A DNA stretch of 64,000 nt, taken from contig UCMS01000004.1 of assembly GCA_900473805.1 (NCBI GenBank), positions 1 to 64,000 on the forward strand, given 5' to 3'. Below the pieces are notes generated by a model, which saw only the letters and a program-made list of their open reading frames with translations, was not told the DNA's origin and ran no database searches. The position numbers were made by a program, and so were the translations under genes. Source of the stretch: Hyphomicrobiales bacterium (GTDB lineage: Bacteria > Pseudomonadota > Alphaproteobacteria > Rhizobiales > Rhizobiaceae). This document shows positions 53,735 to 63,641 of this stretch, piece by piece (the first letter of the stretch is position 1; each line of letters begins with the position of its first letter).

Positions 53735-54343
53735 ATGACCATCATCCAGTCGCCGGAGGAGCTGAAGGCGCTTTACGGTGATGTCAGCGAGGCGTCCGTT
53801 GCCAAGGTGGTGTCCCGTTTGACCGACGCCTATCGCCAGATGATCGATTCGTCGCCTTTTGTGGCGCTTGCGACCGTGGGGCCTGAAGGGCTCGATTGCT
53901 CGCCACGCGGCGATGCCGGAGCCGTGGTGCGCATCGAAGACGAGCGGACTCTCACGCTGCCCGACTGGCGTGGCAACAATCGGATCGATTCGCTGCTCAA
54001 CATCGTGCGCGATCCCCGCGTGGCGCTGATGTTTCTCATCCCGGGTTCGAACACGGTTATGCGCGTCAATGGGCACGCGGTGGTCAGCGTCGAACCCGAT
54101 CTGCTCGAGAGTTTCACCATGGATGGGAAGCATCCGCGCAGCGTGGTGGTGATCACCATAGACGAGGTATACTTCCAATGCGCCCGCGCCGTCATGCGGG
54201 CGGATCTGTGGAATCCCGACCACCACTCGGTCGCCAGCGACCTTCCGACGCCTGGTGCCATGCTGAAGGCCGCAAAGGCCAGCTTCGATCAGGAGACCTA
54301 TGACAGGGAGTGGCCCGCGCGGGCCGCCAAGACCATGTGGTGA
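53735..54343 (+). CDS. Pyridoxamine 5'-phosphate oxidase-like flavoprotein
   Basis: This 202-residue split-barrel protein of the PPOX type resembles the MSMEG_1061 family of FMN-binding proteins. Motifs are PFVALATVGPEGLDCSPRGD, LPDWRGNNRIDSLLNIVRDPRVALMF (split by loops) and RADLWNP near the end. The exact reaction is unknown; it is not the B6 pathway enzyme. AGGGAGA precedes ATG 53735. It follows the hydrolase gene by 60 bases on the same strand. Confidence 0.87.
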   Translation: MTIIQSPEELKALYGDVSEASVAKVVSRLTDAYRQMIDSSPFVALATVGPEGLDCSPRGDAGAVVRIEDERTLTLPDWRGNNRIDSLLNIVRDPRVALMFLIPGSNTVMRVNGHAVVSVEPDLLESFTMDGKHPRSVVVITIDEVYFQCARAVMRADLWNPDHHSVASDLPTPGAMLKAAKASFDQETYDREWPARAAKTMW

Positions 54344-54355
54344 TGCGCAGGCTGA

Positions 54356-55420
54356 TCAGCGCTTGTAGATCAGCCAGCTCTTGGTGAAGTCCTTCTTCAT
54401 GCCCTCTTCATAGGCACGAGTCCGGTTGCGCCCCGCATTCTTGGCGCAGTAGAGGGCAATATCTGCCTTGGCATAGAGTTCACCGGCATCTTCGGAATCG
54501 GTTGCCATGCTGTAGCCGAGCGAAATCGTGATCGGACCATAGTTGATGCCGGTTTTCGAGTTCTTGAACGGGGTCGTCTCGAGAGCGACGCGCACACGCT
54601 CGCACGTCTGCTGAACTTCGTCTGCGGTATTGCCTTCGATGATGATGGCGAATTCTTCACCGCCGGTGCGCGCGACAAAGCAATCCTTGCGGACATTGCT
54701 GCGCAGGACCGTCGCGACTGTTGCAAGGATCTTGTCGCCGACCGGATGGCCGTAGACGTCGTTGATCTTCTTGAAGTTGTCGATATCGGCCAGAACGAGG
54801 GCTGCTAGCGGACGGGTACCGCTGACATAGACCGATGCCAGTTTTTCGTCAAAGGCGCGGCGATTGGCGATGCGCGTCAAGGAATCGGTGTTGGCGATGC
54901 GTTTGTATTCGTCGAGTTCGCGGCGAACCTCATCCATTTCCTGCGAGCGCTGCACCATCTGCCCCACGGTGTCTTCACCGTGTGCCATGGTGCTGCCGGT
55001 GGCCTCCGTCAGAATACTGATCGCGCTGCGCAGAATGTCGGCGCTGTTGCTGCTCTTGGAATTGATGCGGCTGTAGGTTTCGCCAAGCAACCGGTTGTAG
55101 CTCTCAAGCGAGGTTTGCTCCTTGCGTAGAACGCGCAACAATGCATCCAGTTCGCCGAGAATGCGCGCATGGACGTTTTCCATGGCACGGGTCTGATGAT
55201 GGCCGAAATACTGCTGGCCGATCGCGTCCAGTTCATCCTGATTGGCACGGCTGCCAAGGGCCGCCAATTCACGGGATAATGCCGGATTGGATCCGATGAA
55301 CGCTTCATAGAAGAGTTCGTAATTGCGCGGAATGGGTGCAACGCCCATCGACCGCATGGCATAGGTAATCTGTGCCGCGATGTCGGGTGCCTGCGTCTTG
55401 GACGGCGCTGCCGTGGTCAT
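54356..55420 (-). CDS. Cytosolic diguanylate cyclase (GGDEF)
   Basis: This 354-residue soluble protein has a helical N-terminal half of unknown sensor type (about 1-170), then a coiled linker and an intact GGDEF domain with DSLTRIANRR, DIDNFKKINDVYGH and GGEEF. The inhibitory site reads RKDC where RxxD is expected, so feedback binding is doubtful. No membrane segment or signal is present. It converges on the flavoprotein gene at its 3' end. Confidence 0.92.
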   Translation of the reverse strand: MTTAAPSKTQAPDIAAQITYAMRSMGVAPIPRNYELFYEAFIGSNPALSRELAALGSRANQDELDAIGQQYFGHHQTRAMENVHARILGELDALLRVLRKEQTSLESYNRLLGETYSRINSKSSNSADILRSAISILTEATGSTMAHGEDTVGQMVQRSQEMDEVRRELDEYKRIANTDSLTRIANRRAFDEKLASVYVSGTRPLAALVLADIDNFKKINDVYGHPVGDKILATVATVLRSNVRKDCFVARTGGEEFAIIIEGNTADEVQQTCERVRVALETTPFKNSKTGINYGPITISLGYSMATDSEDAGELYAKADIALYCAKNAGRNRTRAYEEGMKKDFTKSWLIYKR

Positions 55421-55586
55421 TCGGCCAACTCCAACTTTCCTCTTGGGTGCCCCTTAAAGGTCAAAGAAGATATTAGCGGCAAATGATTTTGAAAGATTTA
55501 ATGCTGCCGTTACGAGATGTAATTGAAACAAAATCGAGTGGCGCTGGAAGTTTCTGCTTAACTGTATGTTTTTGATGTGTTTTGCC

Positions 55587-55620
55587 GTGCCGCGACAGTC
55601 TTTGCTTGACGTCGCGGCAC
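55587..55620. terminator. Hairpin after the class I fumarase gene
   Basis: GTGCCGCGAC and GTCGCGGCAC are perfect 10-bp arms around a 14-base loop, 18 bases past the fumarase end. The minus-strand continuation lacks a T-run, so this is a hairpin of probable but not certain terminator function. Confidence 0.5.
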
Positions 55621-55637
55621 GTTCCGGGCTTGAAAAA

Positions 55638-57245
55638 TCACCCCAGATTGAATTCCTGGAAGAAGTCATTGCCCTTGTCGTCAGTGACGATGAAGGCGGG
55701 GAAGTCTTCGACCTCGATCTTCCAGACGGCTTCCATGCCGAGTTCCGGATATTCCAGAACCTCAACCTTCTTGATGCAGTCCTGGGCCAGCCGTGCGGCC
55801 GGTCCGCCGATCGAGCCGAGATAGAAACCGCCATGGGTCTTGCAGGCCTCGCGTACCGCCCGCGAGCGATTGCCCTTGGCCAGCATGACCATCGAGCCGC
55901 CGAAGGATTGGAACTGATCGACATAGCTATCCATGCGGCCAGCCGTGGTCGGACCGAAGGAACCCGAGGCATAGCCGGTCGGGGTCTTGGCGGGGCCGGC
56001 GTAGTAGACCGGATGGTTCTTCATGTATTCCGGCATGCCTTCGCCTTTTTCGAGCCGGTCGCGGATCTTGGAATGGGCGAGGTCGCGGGCGACGATGATC
56101 GTGCCGGTCAAGGACAGGCGGGTCTTGACCGGGTGTTTGGTCAACTCGGCAAGGATCGCGGCCATCGGCTGGTTCAGGTCGATTTTGACTACGGACGATG
56201 ACAGGGCCGTTTCGTCGATTTCAGGCATGTATTTCGACGGGTCGGTCTCGAGCTGCTCGATGTAGATGCCGTCTCTGGTGATCTTGCCCTTCGCCTGTCG
56301 GTCGGCGGAACAGCTGACACCAAGGCCGATCGGGAGTGATGCGCCATGGCGGGGTAGGCGGATGACGCGCACGTCATGACAGAAATACTTGCCGCCGAAC
56401 TGGGCGCCAACGCCGAGCGACTGGGTGAGCTTGTGGATTTCCTGTTCCATCTCCAGATCGCGGAAGGCGTGGCCGCTCTCCGAGCCTTCGGTCGGCAAGT
56501 CATCAAGGTAGCGGGCCGAAGCAAGCTTGACGGTTTTCAGCGTCATCTCGGCGGAGAGACCGCCGATGACGATCGCCAGATGGTAGGGAGGACAGGCTGC
56601 CGTTCCCAAAGTCAGGATCTTTTCCTTGAGGAAGTCGATCATCCGGTCGTGGGTCAGAAGTGAAGGTGTTCCCTGGTAGAGGAAGGTCTTGTTGGCCGAG
56701 CCGCCGCCCTTTGCCATGAACAGGAACTTGTAGGCATCCTCGCCCTCTTCGTAGAGGTCGATCTGAGCCGGAAGGTTCGTCTTCGTGTTCTTTTCCTCGA
56801 ACATCTTGATCGGCGCCAGCTGCGAATAACGGAGGTTGCGGCGCTCATAAGCGTCTCGCACACCTTCTGCCAAAGCCTCGTAGTCGTGGCCATCGGTCCA
56901 GACGCGGCGACCCTTCTTGCCCATGACGATCGCGGTGCCCGTGTCCTGGCACATCGGCAGGATGCCGCCGGCCGCAATATTGGCGTTCTTCAGGAGGTCG
57001 AAAGCGACGAAGCGATCATTATCTGTTGCTTCGGGATCTTCCAGGATCGAGGCAAGCTGTTTCAGGTGGCCCGGACGGAGCAAGTGATTGATATCGGACA
57101 GGGCTGTCTCGGCGAGCAGGCGCAACCCCTCCGGCTCCACCGTCAGGATCTCCTGGCCCTTGAATGTATCGACGGACACGTAGTCCGAGGTGATCTTGCG
57201 ATAGGGGGTCAAGTCTTCGCCAATTGGAAACAGATCGTCTGCCAT
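55638..57245 (-). CDS. Class I fumarate hydratase (iron-sulfur)
   Basis: This 535-residue oxygen-sensitive 4Fe-4S fumarase interconverts fumarate and malate. The N-terminal alpha domain carries [26 protein letters not shown] and LGVSCSADR, which supply the three cluster cysteines. The C-terminal beta domain follows from about residue 340, with [20 protein letters not shown] chose ATG 57245, preceded by AAAGGT; ATG/GTG starts 5 codons upstream are also open. A second, unrelated fumarase (fumC) lies 1 kb away. Confidence 0.95.
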   Translation of the reverse strand: MADDLFPIGEDLTPYRKITSDYVSVDTFKGQEILTVEPEGLRLLAETALSDINHLLRPGHLKQLASILEDPEATDNDRFVAFDLLKNANIAAGGILPMCQDTGTAIVMGKKGRRVWTDGHDYEALAEGVRDAYERRNLRYSQLAPIKMFEEKNTKTNLPAQIDLYEEGEDAYKFLFMAKGGGSANKTFLYQGTPSLLTHDRMIDFLKEKILTLGTAACPPYHLAIVIGGLSAEMTLKTVKLASARYLDDLPTEGSESGHAFRDLEMEQEIHKLTQSLGVGAQFGGKYFCHDVRVIRLPRHGASLPIGLGVSCSADRQAKGKITRDGIYIEQLETDPSKYMPEIDETALSSSVVKIDLNQPMAAILAELTKHPVKTRLSLTGTIIVARDLAHSKIRDRLEKGEGMPEYMKNHPVYYAGPAKTPTGYASGSFGPTTAGRMDSYVDQFQSFGGSMVMLAKGNRSRAVREACKTHGGFYLGSIGGPAARLAQDCIKKVEVLEYPELGMEAVWKIEVEDFPAFIVTDDKGNDFFQEFNLG

Positions 57246-57424
57246 CACGGGACCTTTCACGGCATCTGCTGGAATTTCCGGTGGTTTACGGGGAACCCTT
57301 TAATATTTCAATGCGTCGAAAGCCGAAGGCTGCGTGTAGACGGCCACACCGGTATTTGGGTGAGACGTCCTTTAGTAAGAATGCGACGGTGCACTTGTGA
57401 TTCGATGGAGGAGGACGTCACACC

Positions 57425-58288
57425 ATGTCATTGGGCAGAACCGACCAAAGTGTCTGGCGGCGATCAATCGTGTTCAAGATTTTCGGCGTCAGCTTCGTCT
57501 GCATCCATGTGCCGCTGATCGCCCTGCTGCTAGCCTTCGGGACAGGGACGGCTTCAGATGACTTGTCCATCGCGCTGGTGGTCCTTGCGGCGACCCTTGT
57601 GGGTACGGTTGCGTGCCTTGCGACCATGTGGTGGCTGATGCGGCCCCTCAGGCATCTCGCGACGGCGATTACGCATTACCGCCGTGACGGGCTCTTTTTA
57701 GAGGAGCATCTGAACAGACGTGGCAATGATGAAATCGCGGTCGTCACCAGGGCGGTCTGCGGTATGGTCGGTGAAATCGCGGCCCTGGCCGAACGGGTTG
57801 ACGGACAGCCCGCGCTGGATCCACTCACCGGACTGATGAACGGAAGCGCGGCCTATGGCGTACAGGTCGAACGCATGAGTGCGCGCGGGAAGCCCGTCAC
57901 AGTAGTCGTCTTCGAATTGGAGGCCGGTAAGACGGTGCAAGTTCTCCGGTCCCGGGAGGTGTCCGATCTGGTTCTGGTCGCAGTCGGTGATCTCGTGCGA
58001 ACGCATTTTGGATCACGGCCGGTTGCAGCGCGCATGTCTGCAAGCACCTTCGTCCTGCTTTTTGCAGGAGACGGACCCGACAGCGTCTATGCGTGCTGCG
58101 AGGGTTTGCGCCGGGCGATTGCCGAACTCGAAGTCGGGCCGGTCGCTCGCGGCAGCCTGCGCGCCACATTCGGGATTGCGCAGCGTCGAGACGAGGAGAG
58201 CATGGCCGATCTCGTGCACAAAGCGGACATGGCGCTGTTTCGTGCCCGCGACACGCTCCGCACGGGGCTCGAAGCCCTAACGCTCTGA
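57425..58288 (+). CDS. Degenerate GGDEF protein with HAMP-like linker
   Basis: This 287-residue membrane protein has two hydrophobic helices (about 17-38 and 47-70), a HAMP-like linker (71-125) and a GGDEF-fold domain. DPLTGLMNG (132-140) is kept, but the catalytic signature is SASTF (205-209) in place of GGDEF, and the metal motif is VFELEAG rather than a DID/DVD type. It is probably unable to make cyclic di-GMP and may be a receptor or structural partner. It is divergent from the class I fumarase and converges on fumC. Confidence 0.85.
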   Translation: MSLGRTDQSVWRRSIVFKIFGVSFVCIHVPLIALLLAFGTGTASDDLSIALVVLAATLVGTVACLATMWWLMRPLRHLATAITHYRRDGLFLEEHLNRRGNDEIAVVTRAVCGMVGEIAALAERVDGQPALDPLTGLMNGSAAYGVQVERMSARGKPVTVVVFELEAGKTVQVLRSREVSDLVLVAVGDLVRTHFGSRPVAARMSASTFVLLFAGDGPDSVYACCEGLRRAIAELEVGPVARGSLRATFGIAQRRDEESMADLVHKADMALFRARDTLRTGLEALTL

Positions 58289-58300
58289 GGCGCTTGCGGA

Positions 58301-58322
58301 GCGGGAGCCCGGAGGCTCCCGC
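58301..58322. terminator. Hairpin between degenerate GGDEF gene and fumC
   Basis: GCGGGAGCC and GGCTCCCGC form a 9-bp perfect stem with loop CGGA, placed between two convergent genes. It lacks a T-run. Confidence 0.5.
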
Positions 58323-58332
58323 ATCCCGGATG

Positions 58333-59721
58333 TCATTGTGGACCTATCATGAGTTCCGGGCGGACGAACTGGTCAAACTCCTCGTTGGTGAGATAACCGC
58401 CGCCAACGGCCTCTTCCCGCAGCGTCGTCCCGTTTTTATGCGCCGTCTTTGCGATCTTGGCGCAAAGGTCGTAACCGAGCTTGCCGTTCAGCGCGGTCAC
58501 CAGCATCAGCGAGTTCTCGACGCCTTTGCGGATATTGTCCTCGCGGGCCTCGATGCCGACCACGCAATTGTCGGTGAAGGACACGGCGGCATCACCGAGC
58601 AACTGCACCGACTGCAGGAAATTATAGGCCATCATCGGATTGTAGACATTGAGTTCGAAATGCCCCTGGCTGCCGGCAAAGGTTATGGCGGCCTGATTGC
58701 CGAAGATGTGGGCGCAGACCTGCGTCAACGCTTCCGACTGCGTCGGGTTGACCTTGCCAGGCATGATGGACGAGCCCGGCTCGTTTTCCGGCAATTGCAA
58801 TTCGCCGAGACCGGCGCGCGGTCCGGAGCCGAGGAAGCGAATGTCGTTTGCAATCTTGAAGAGCGCTGCAGCGGCTGCGTTGATTGCGCCATGGGCAAAG
58901 ACCATAGCATCGTGGGCCGCCAGCGCCTCGAACTTGTTCGGTGCGGTCACGAAGGGCAGGCCGGTGATCTTGGAGATTTCCTCGGCAACCTTTTCGGCAA
59001 AGCCGATAGGCGCGTTGAGGCCTGTCCCGACTGCCGTGCCGCCCTGGGCAAGTTCGTAGAGACCCGAGAGCGTGAGCTCAATGCGCTTAATGGAGGATGC
59101 CACCTGGGCGGCATAGCCGGAAAATTCCTGGCCAAGTGTCAGGGGGGTGGCGTCCTGGGTATGGGTCCGGCCAATCTTGATGATGTGGTGAAAGGCTTTG
59201 GCCTTTGCGTCGAGCGCGCCGTGCAGGTGCTTGAGAGCCGGCAGGAGATGGTGGACGACGTGCTCGGCGGCCGCGATGTGCATGGCCGTCGGATAGGTGT
59301 CATTCGAGGACTGGCTCATGTTGACGTGGTCGTTGGGGTGGACCGGTTTCTTCGATCCCATCTCGCCGCCGAGCATCTCGATCGCACGGTTGGAAATCAC
59401 CTCGTTGGCATTCATGTTTGACTGCGTACCCGAGCCCGTCTGCCAGACGACGAGTGGGAAGTGCCCGTCGAGCTTTCCGTCGATCACCTCTTGCGCGGCA
59501 GCTATAATCGCTTCCGCCAGTTTCGGGTCCAGCTTGCCAAGCGCAAGGTTCGCCCGGGCGGCTGCCTGCTTGACGATGCCGAGAGCGCGGACGACCGGCA
59601 ATGGCTGCTTTTCCCATCCGATCTTGAAATTACCGAGGGAGCGTTGGGCCTGCGCGCCCCAGTAGCGGTCCGCCTCGACCTCAATCGGTCCAAAAGTGTC
59701 GGTCTCGGTTCTTTTCGTCAT
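58333..59721 (-). CDS. fumC: Class II fumarate hydratase FumC
   Basis: FumC is the iron-free, oxygen-stable fumarase of the TCA cycle and acts as a tetramer. The 462-residue protein has the signatures [27 protein letters not shown] and [13 protein letters not shown] (catalytic Ser loop). I chose ATG 59721 ([11 protein letters not shown]), which matches the family start; the frame is open to 59904 without support. Its promoter must lie in the 447-bp divergent gap shared with the transpeptidase gene. Confidence 0.97.
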   Translation of the reverse strand: MTKRTETDTFGPIEVEADRYWGAQAQRSLGNFKIGWEKQPLPVVRALGIVKQAAARANLALGKLDPKLAEAIIAAAQEVIDGKLDGHFPLVVWQTGSGTQSNMNANEVISNRAIEMLGGEMGSKKPVHPNDHVNMSQSSNDTYPTAMHIAAAEHVVHHLLPALKHLHGALDAKAKAFHHIIKIGRTHTQDATPLTLGQEFSGYAAQVASSIKRIELTLSGLYELAQGGTAVGTGLNAPIGFAEKVAEEISKITGLPFVTAPNKFEALAAHDAMVFAHGAINAAAAALFKIANDIRFLGSGPRAGLGELQLPENEPGSSIMPGKVNPTQSEALTQVCAHIFGNQAAITFAGSQGHFELNVYNPMMAYNFLQSVQLLGDAAVSFTDNCVVGIEAREDNIRKGVENSLMLVTALNGKLGYDLCAKIAKTAHKNGTTLREEAVGGGYLTNEEFDQFVRPELMIGPQ

Positions 59722-60168
59722 GGGAAATTCTGCCTTTTCGCATGGTTCGCTGAGTTGCGCATTACCGTGGCAATGTAAGTTGCCCGCTCGTTGTTGCAAC
59801 TGCATAGCGTTAACTGGTGCTGGACTGTCAAGAAATCGGCATGTCCGGGACGAATGTTCCGGCAGCACGGCGTCGTGGCTTGTGTCAATTTCGGCACGCG
59901 TCACGACAATTTGTGCGGGCCGTGACGGTGCAGAGCGGGGATGATTTGGCTACACTCCGTTAACGTCAATAAAAAATTAACGAATGTTTCCATTTAGTTC
60001 GCCGGTGGTCGGCGCGTCACCAGCGCTTTGACCACGTAAGATTCTGCCCGGCGTTCCGTTCCCGGTAGCGGCGCCGAACTTCCCAATCCAAGGCTGATCG
60101 GCTAGTGATCCGCGCAAATGGCCATCAAGCCGCGAGTCCATCGGGCTCGACCTGACACGAGAGCGAGC
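59722..60168. other. 447-bp divergent control region between fumC and the L,D-transpeptidase gene
   Basis: I see no gene. The right half is AT-rich around 59940-60000, where CGTTAA (59958-59963) and TTAACG (59977-59982) form a 6-bp inverted repeat with a 13-base spacer. TTAAC half-sites of this kind recall CtrA binding sites, but the spacing is 13 rather than 7, so I do not call one. Promoters for both genes are expected here. Confidence 0.45.
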
Positions 60169-62031
60169 ATGACGAGAACCCCCAAATTCGTACTGACGGC
60201 ATTCCTGGCGGCGACGACTGTCCTTGGTGCACTGCCGGGCCAGGCTTCGGCAACGACGCTTCTCGATCTTCTGCGCGGTGGCCCAGGTCGCAATACGCGC
60301 GAGCAGGCGCGGCCGAATATTCTGGAGCAGCAGGCGCTCGGCGGGCTCGAAATGGGTGATCCCGAACCTCTGCCGAAGGTGGCGGGTCCGCGTTACTACA
60401 CCTACAAGCCTGAAGCACTGCGCGCGATCCGCATTGCGCTGCCGGCGGCGTCCAACGGCGATCCCGCCGCCCAGAACGAGGTCCTCGGTACGCGCCGTTT
60501 CCTCGCAGAGGTCAATGTGCGGGCGAATGACGAGGTCGCCAAGACGGTAGAGGCCTATTATTCCAACACGACGAAGCCGCTGATCTGGGTCAACGACACA
60601 GGCCTTTCCGACCGCGGTCGCGAGATGGTCGCGGCGCTGGCCGATGCAGGGGCCGCCGGGCTGGCGCCCGAGGATTATGCCGTGGCCGTGCCTGCGGAAT
60701 CTGGTGCCGCCACCGATCCGGAACAGCGCCAGCGCGAGCTGATGGGCTTCGAAGTCGCTTTGTCCGCCAAGGTGCTGACCTATGTGCAGGATACCGCGCG
60801 CGGTCGGATCGATCCCAACAAGATTTCCGGCTACCACGACTTCAAGCGGAAGGGCGTCAACATCGCGCCCGTGCTCGACATGCTGCGCATGAGCCCGGAT
60901 GTGGCGGCGTACCTTCGCAACCGCGATCCGAAGAGCCCGCAATTCCTTGCCCTGCGCGCCGAATTGGCGCGTCTGCGCGCGGAAGACGCCCAGAAATCTG
61001 TCGAACCCATCACCATTGCACCCGGTACGCTTCTGAAGCCGGGGCAGAGCAATCCGGAACTGTCGAGGATCGTCGGTGCGGTCAAGCAGGTCGCGTCCGA
61101 GGCGGTGCTGACCCAGCATGCCGCGACGCTGGCCGCCTATGCGGGAACCCCCGACTATACGCCGGAGCTCGTGTCGCTGGTCGAGACCTTCCAGAAGGAA
61201 AAGGGTCTCAAGGCCGACGGGGTTGTCGGTCCGGCGACAATTCGAGCGATGACCGGTCACAGCAATGCTGAGAAGATTGCCAAGTTGCAGGTTGCGATGG
61301 AAGCGATCCGCTGGCTGCCGTCCGATCTCGGCCCGCGTTACGTCTTTATCAACCAGCCCGCTTTCCAGGCCTATTACGTCAATGAAGGCAAGGAACAGCT
61401 GTCGATGCGGGTGGTCGTCGGCTCTAAGTCGAACCAGACCTATTTCTTCCAGGACCAGATCGAAACGGTCGAGTTCAACCCTTACTGGGGTGTGCCGAAG
61501 TCCATCATTGTCAACGAGATGCTGCCGAAGCTGCGGGCGGACCCGTCCTATCTCGACCGCTTGGGCTATGAAGTGTCCTATGGTGGTCGCAAGGTTGCCT
61601 CGAGCCAAGTCGATTGGAACACCACGCATTCCGTCGACGTGCGGCAGCCGCCGGGTGGTGACAACGCGCTTGGCGAGCTGAAGATCCTGTTCCCGAACGA
61701 CCATGCCATCTACATGCACGACACGCCGTCGAAGAGCTTCTTCAACCGTGACATGCGCGCGCTCAGCCATGGCTGCGTGCGTCTCGCGCAACCGCGCGTC
61801 ATGGCGGCGGCGGTGATGGGGACGACGGTCGAGGAAATTGGCAAGCAGATCGCTTCGGGCCAGAACCGCGCCGTGCAGGTTCCGCAGAAGATCCCCGTCT
61901 ACGTGTCCTATTTCACGGCATGGCCGAACAAGGACGGCGTGATCGAGTATTTTGATGACGTCTATGGCCGCGACGCCTATACGGAAAAAGCATTCAAGAT
62001 CACCACGGATGCCCGGACGCCGCGCGCCTGA
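60169..62031 (+). CDS. YcbB-type L,D-transpeptidase
   Basis: This enzyme forms 3-3 cross-links in peptidoglycan in the periplasm. The 620-residue protein has a signal peptide (about 1-28), an L,D-transpeptidase scaffold domain (about 100-300), a peptidoglycan-binding helix bundle (about 330-365, FQKEKGLKADGVVGPATIRAM) and the YkuD catalytic domain (about 390-545), with the active site SHGCVRL at Cys 536. I chose ATG 60169 (MTRTPKFVLTAFLA); an ATG at 60118 would put 17 basic residues before the signal. A long antisense frame across it is not real. Confidence 0.93.
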   Translation: MTRTPKFVLTAFLAATTVLGALPGQASATTLLDLLRGGPGRNTREQARPNILEQQALGGLEMGDPEPLPKVAGPRYYTYKPEALRAIRIALPAASNGDPAAQNEVLGTRRFLAEVNVRANDEVAKTVEAYYSNTTKPLIWVNDTGLSDRGREMVAALADAGAAGLAPEDYAVAVPAESGAATDPEQRQRELMGFEVALSAKVLTYVQDTARGRIDPNKISGYHDFKRKGVNIAPVLDMLRMSPDVAAYLRNRDPKSPQFLALRAELARLRAEDAQKSVEPITIAPGTLLKPGQSNPELSRIVGAVKQVASEAVLTQHAATLAAYAGTPDYTPELVSLVETFQKEKGLKADGVVGPATIRAMTGHSNAEKIAKLQVAMEAIRWLPSDLGPRYVFINQPAFQAYYVNEGKEQLSMRVVVGSKSNQTYFFQDQIETVEFNPYWGVPKSIIVNEMLPKLRADPSYLDRLGYEVSYGGRKVASSQVDWNTTHSVDVRQPPGGDNALGELKILFPNDHAIYMHDTPSKSFFNRDMRALSHGCVRLAQPRVMAAAVMGTTVEEIGKQIASGQNRAVQVPQKIPVYVSYFTAWPNKDGVIEYFDDVYGRDAYTEKAFKITTDARTPRA

Positions 62032-62057
62032 GCAAGCCGAGGACCACATCAACACGG

Positions 62058-62083
62058 AAATGGCGGGCTCGGCCCGCCATTTT
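62058..62083. terminator. Bidirectional terminator between transpeptidase and gph genes
   Basis: TGGCGGGC and GCCCGCCA form an 8-bp core extended by AAA/TTT to 11 bp with loop TCG. TTTTC follows on plus, and the A-run on the left gives T on minus. It separates convergent genes. Confidence 0.88.
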
Positions 62084-62088
62084 CTGTT

Positions 62089-62778
62089 TCAGCGCCCTGT
62101 GACCAAGTGTTCGACCAGCTCGTACGTCAACTCGTCGAAATGGTTGATGACCGCTGTCGCTCCGAGAGTATCGATGGCGACGTCGGAATAGCCGAATGGC
62201 ACGGCGATAGAGGGAATTCCCGCGTTGCGGGCCGCCAGAATGTCGTTGATGCTGTCGCCGATCATTACTGCCTTTTGCGGCACGCCGCCGGCCAAATCGA
62301 TGGTTCCGGTCAGATGGGCAGCGTCAGGCTTGCGCACCGCGAAGGTGTCGCCGCCTGTGATGGCCGTGAAATAGCCAGTCAGGCTGAGCGCTTCGATCAG
62401 CGGACGGGCCAGCCCTTCCATCTTGTTGGTACAGACGGCCAGCAGGTGACCGGCGTCGCGTAGCCGATCCAGCGCTTCGACAAGGCCAGGGTAGGGTCGG
62501 CTGAGGCCCGGCATGCCTGCGGCATAGTGCTCGATGAAGCGATCTAGCAGGGGAGGGAGCTCGCTTTCACTGACAGGTGCGCCCCTTAGGGCAAAGGCAC
62601 GTGTGATCATCACACGTGCGCCCTGACCGACCAGATGCGTCAGGTCCTCGTAAGTCACGGGCGCCAGATCCCGTTGTGCGATGGTGTGATTGAGGCTGGC
62701 CACGAGGTCGGGTGCGGTATCGACCAGTGTTCCGTCGAGGTCGAATACGACGGTCGTTGCTTTGCTTGTCGCGATCAA
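62089..62778 (-). CDS. gph: Phosphoglycolate phosphatase (HAD family)
   Basis: Gph removes phosphate from 2-phosphoglycolate, mostly a product of DNA-damage repair or Rubisco side reactions. The 229-residue HAD protein has VVFDLDGTLVDTAPDL (nucleophile Asp), VCTNKMEGLARPLIEAL, a Lys in AVRKPDAAHL and MIGDSINDILAARNAG. I chose TTG 62778 because CGGAG lies 7 bases upstream and the fold starts a few residues later; the frame is open to 63546 antisense to rpiA. It is divergent from rpiA. Confidence 0.9.
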   Translation of the reverse strand: MIATSKATTVVFDLDGTLVDTAPDLVASLNHTIAQRDLAPVTYEDLTHLVGQGARVMITRAFALRGAPVSESELPPLLDRFIEHYAAGMPGLSRPYPGLVEALDRLRDAGHLLAVCTNKMEGLARPLIEALSLTGYFTAITGGDTFAVRKPDAAHLTGTIDLAGGVPQKAVMIGDSINDILAARNAGIPSIAVPFGYSDVAIDTLGATAVINHFDELTYELVEHLVTGR

Positions 62779-62922
62779 GGCTGCACTCCGGGGGAACAAT
62801 CTTGCCGATGGGGGTAGGGGAAATCTCCGCAAAAGGCAATTGCAGGGCCTGCCGCAGGGCTTTCGTTTGTGCATTGAGCCGTGTAAACAGCTTTCGACGC
62901 AACAGAGGGGAGTTTTCGGCGC

Positions 62923-63624
62923 ATGGACGCCCGGGAAATGAAGATCAAGGCAGCAGCCGAGGCGCTCACTCATGTCGAGGATGGCATGCGGCTCGGCATC
63001 GGAACCGGTTCGACCGCGGAAGAATTCGTGCGCCTCCTGGCCGAACGCGTGGCCGGCGGCCTGAAGGTCGAAGGCGTTCCCACGTCCGAACGCACTGCGC
63101 GCCTCTGCCTCGAACTCGGCGTGCAACTGCGCTCGCTCGACGAGTTGCCCGAGCTCGATCTCACGATCGACGGCGCCGACGAAATCGACCCGCAGCTGCG
63201 GCTGATCAAGGGCGGCGGGGGGGCATTGCTGCGCGAGAAGATCGTGGCCTCGGCTTCCAGCCGCATGATCGTGATTGCCGACGAAACCAAGATCGTCGAC
63301 ACACTGGGTGCCTTTCCGCTGCCGATCGAGATCAACCCGTTCGGCCAGGTGTCGACACAGATCGCCGTCGAGGCGCTTGCTTCGAAGCTCGGTCTTTCCG
63401 GGACGCTCGCCTTGCGCAAGCGCAGCGACGACAGCCTCTACACGACCGATGGCGGTCACCTCATTCTGGACGCATCTTTTGGCCGCATTCCTGATGCAGA
63501 CGCGTTGGCGGAACAGCTCAATGCGATCCCCGGCGTCGTGGAACACGGTCTATTCATAAACTTGGCATCCCTCGCGATCATCGCCGGTCCGGCGGGAGCG
63601 CGCGTGATGGAGCCGAAAAACTAA
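62923..63624 (+). CDS. rpiA: Ribose-5-phosphate isomerase A
   Basis: RpiA interconverts ribulose 5-phosphate and ribose 5-phosphate in the pentose phosphate pathway. The 233-residue protein has [12 protein letters not shown] (phosphate loop), [10 protein letters not shown] (catalytic Asp/Glu), [14 protein letters not shown] and a C-terminal [21 protein letters not shown] lies upstream of ATG 62923. A DUF2059 gene follows after 17 bases, an order common in rhizobia. Confidence 0.97.
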   Translation: MDAREMKIKAAAEALTHVEDGMRLGIGTGSTAEEFVRLLAERVAGGLKVEGVPTSERTARLCLELGVQLRSLDELPELDLTIDGADEIDPQLRLIKGGGGALLREKIVASASSRMIVIADETKIVDTLGAFPLPIEINPFGQVSTQIAVEALASKLGLSGTLALRKRSDDSLYTTDGGHLILDASFGRIPDADALAEQLNAIPGVVEHGLFINLASLAIIAGPAGARVMEPKN

Positions 63625-63641
63625 CAGGAGCATAGAATTAC

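Noticed and set aside
58093..59421. A 442-codon open frame on the plus strand across fumC
   Set aside because: It is antisense to fumC, shows no domain pattern and begins inside the degenerate GGDEF gene in another frame.
59958..59982. CtrA binding site
   Set aside because: Two TTAA elements are 13 bases apart; the known site needs a spacing of 7.
59977..62055. A 692-codon open frame on the minus strand
   Set aside because: It lies antisense to the L,D-transpeptidase, whose signal peptide, domains and HGCVRL site are unmistakable. The minus frame is rich in Arg, His and Gly with no fold pattern, a usual effect of high GC.
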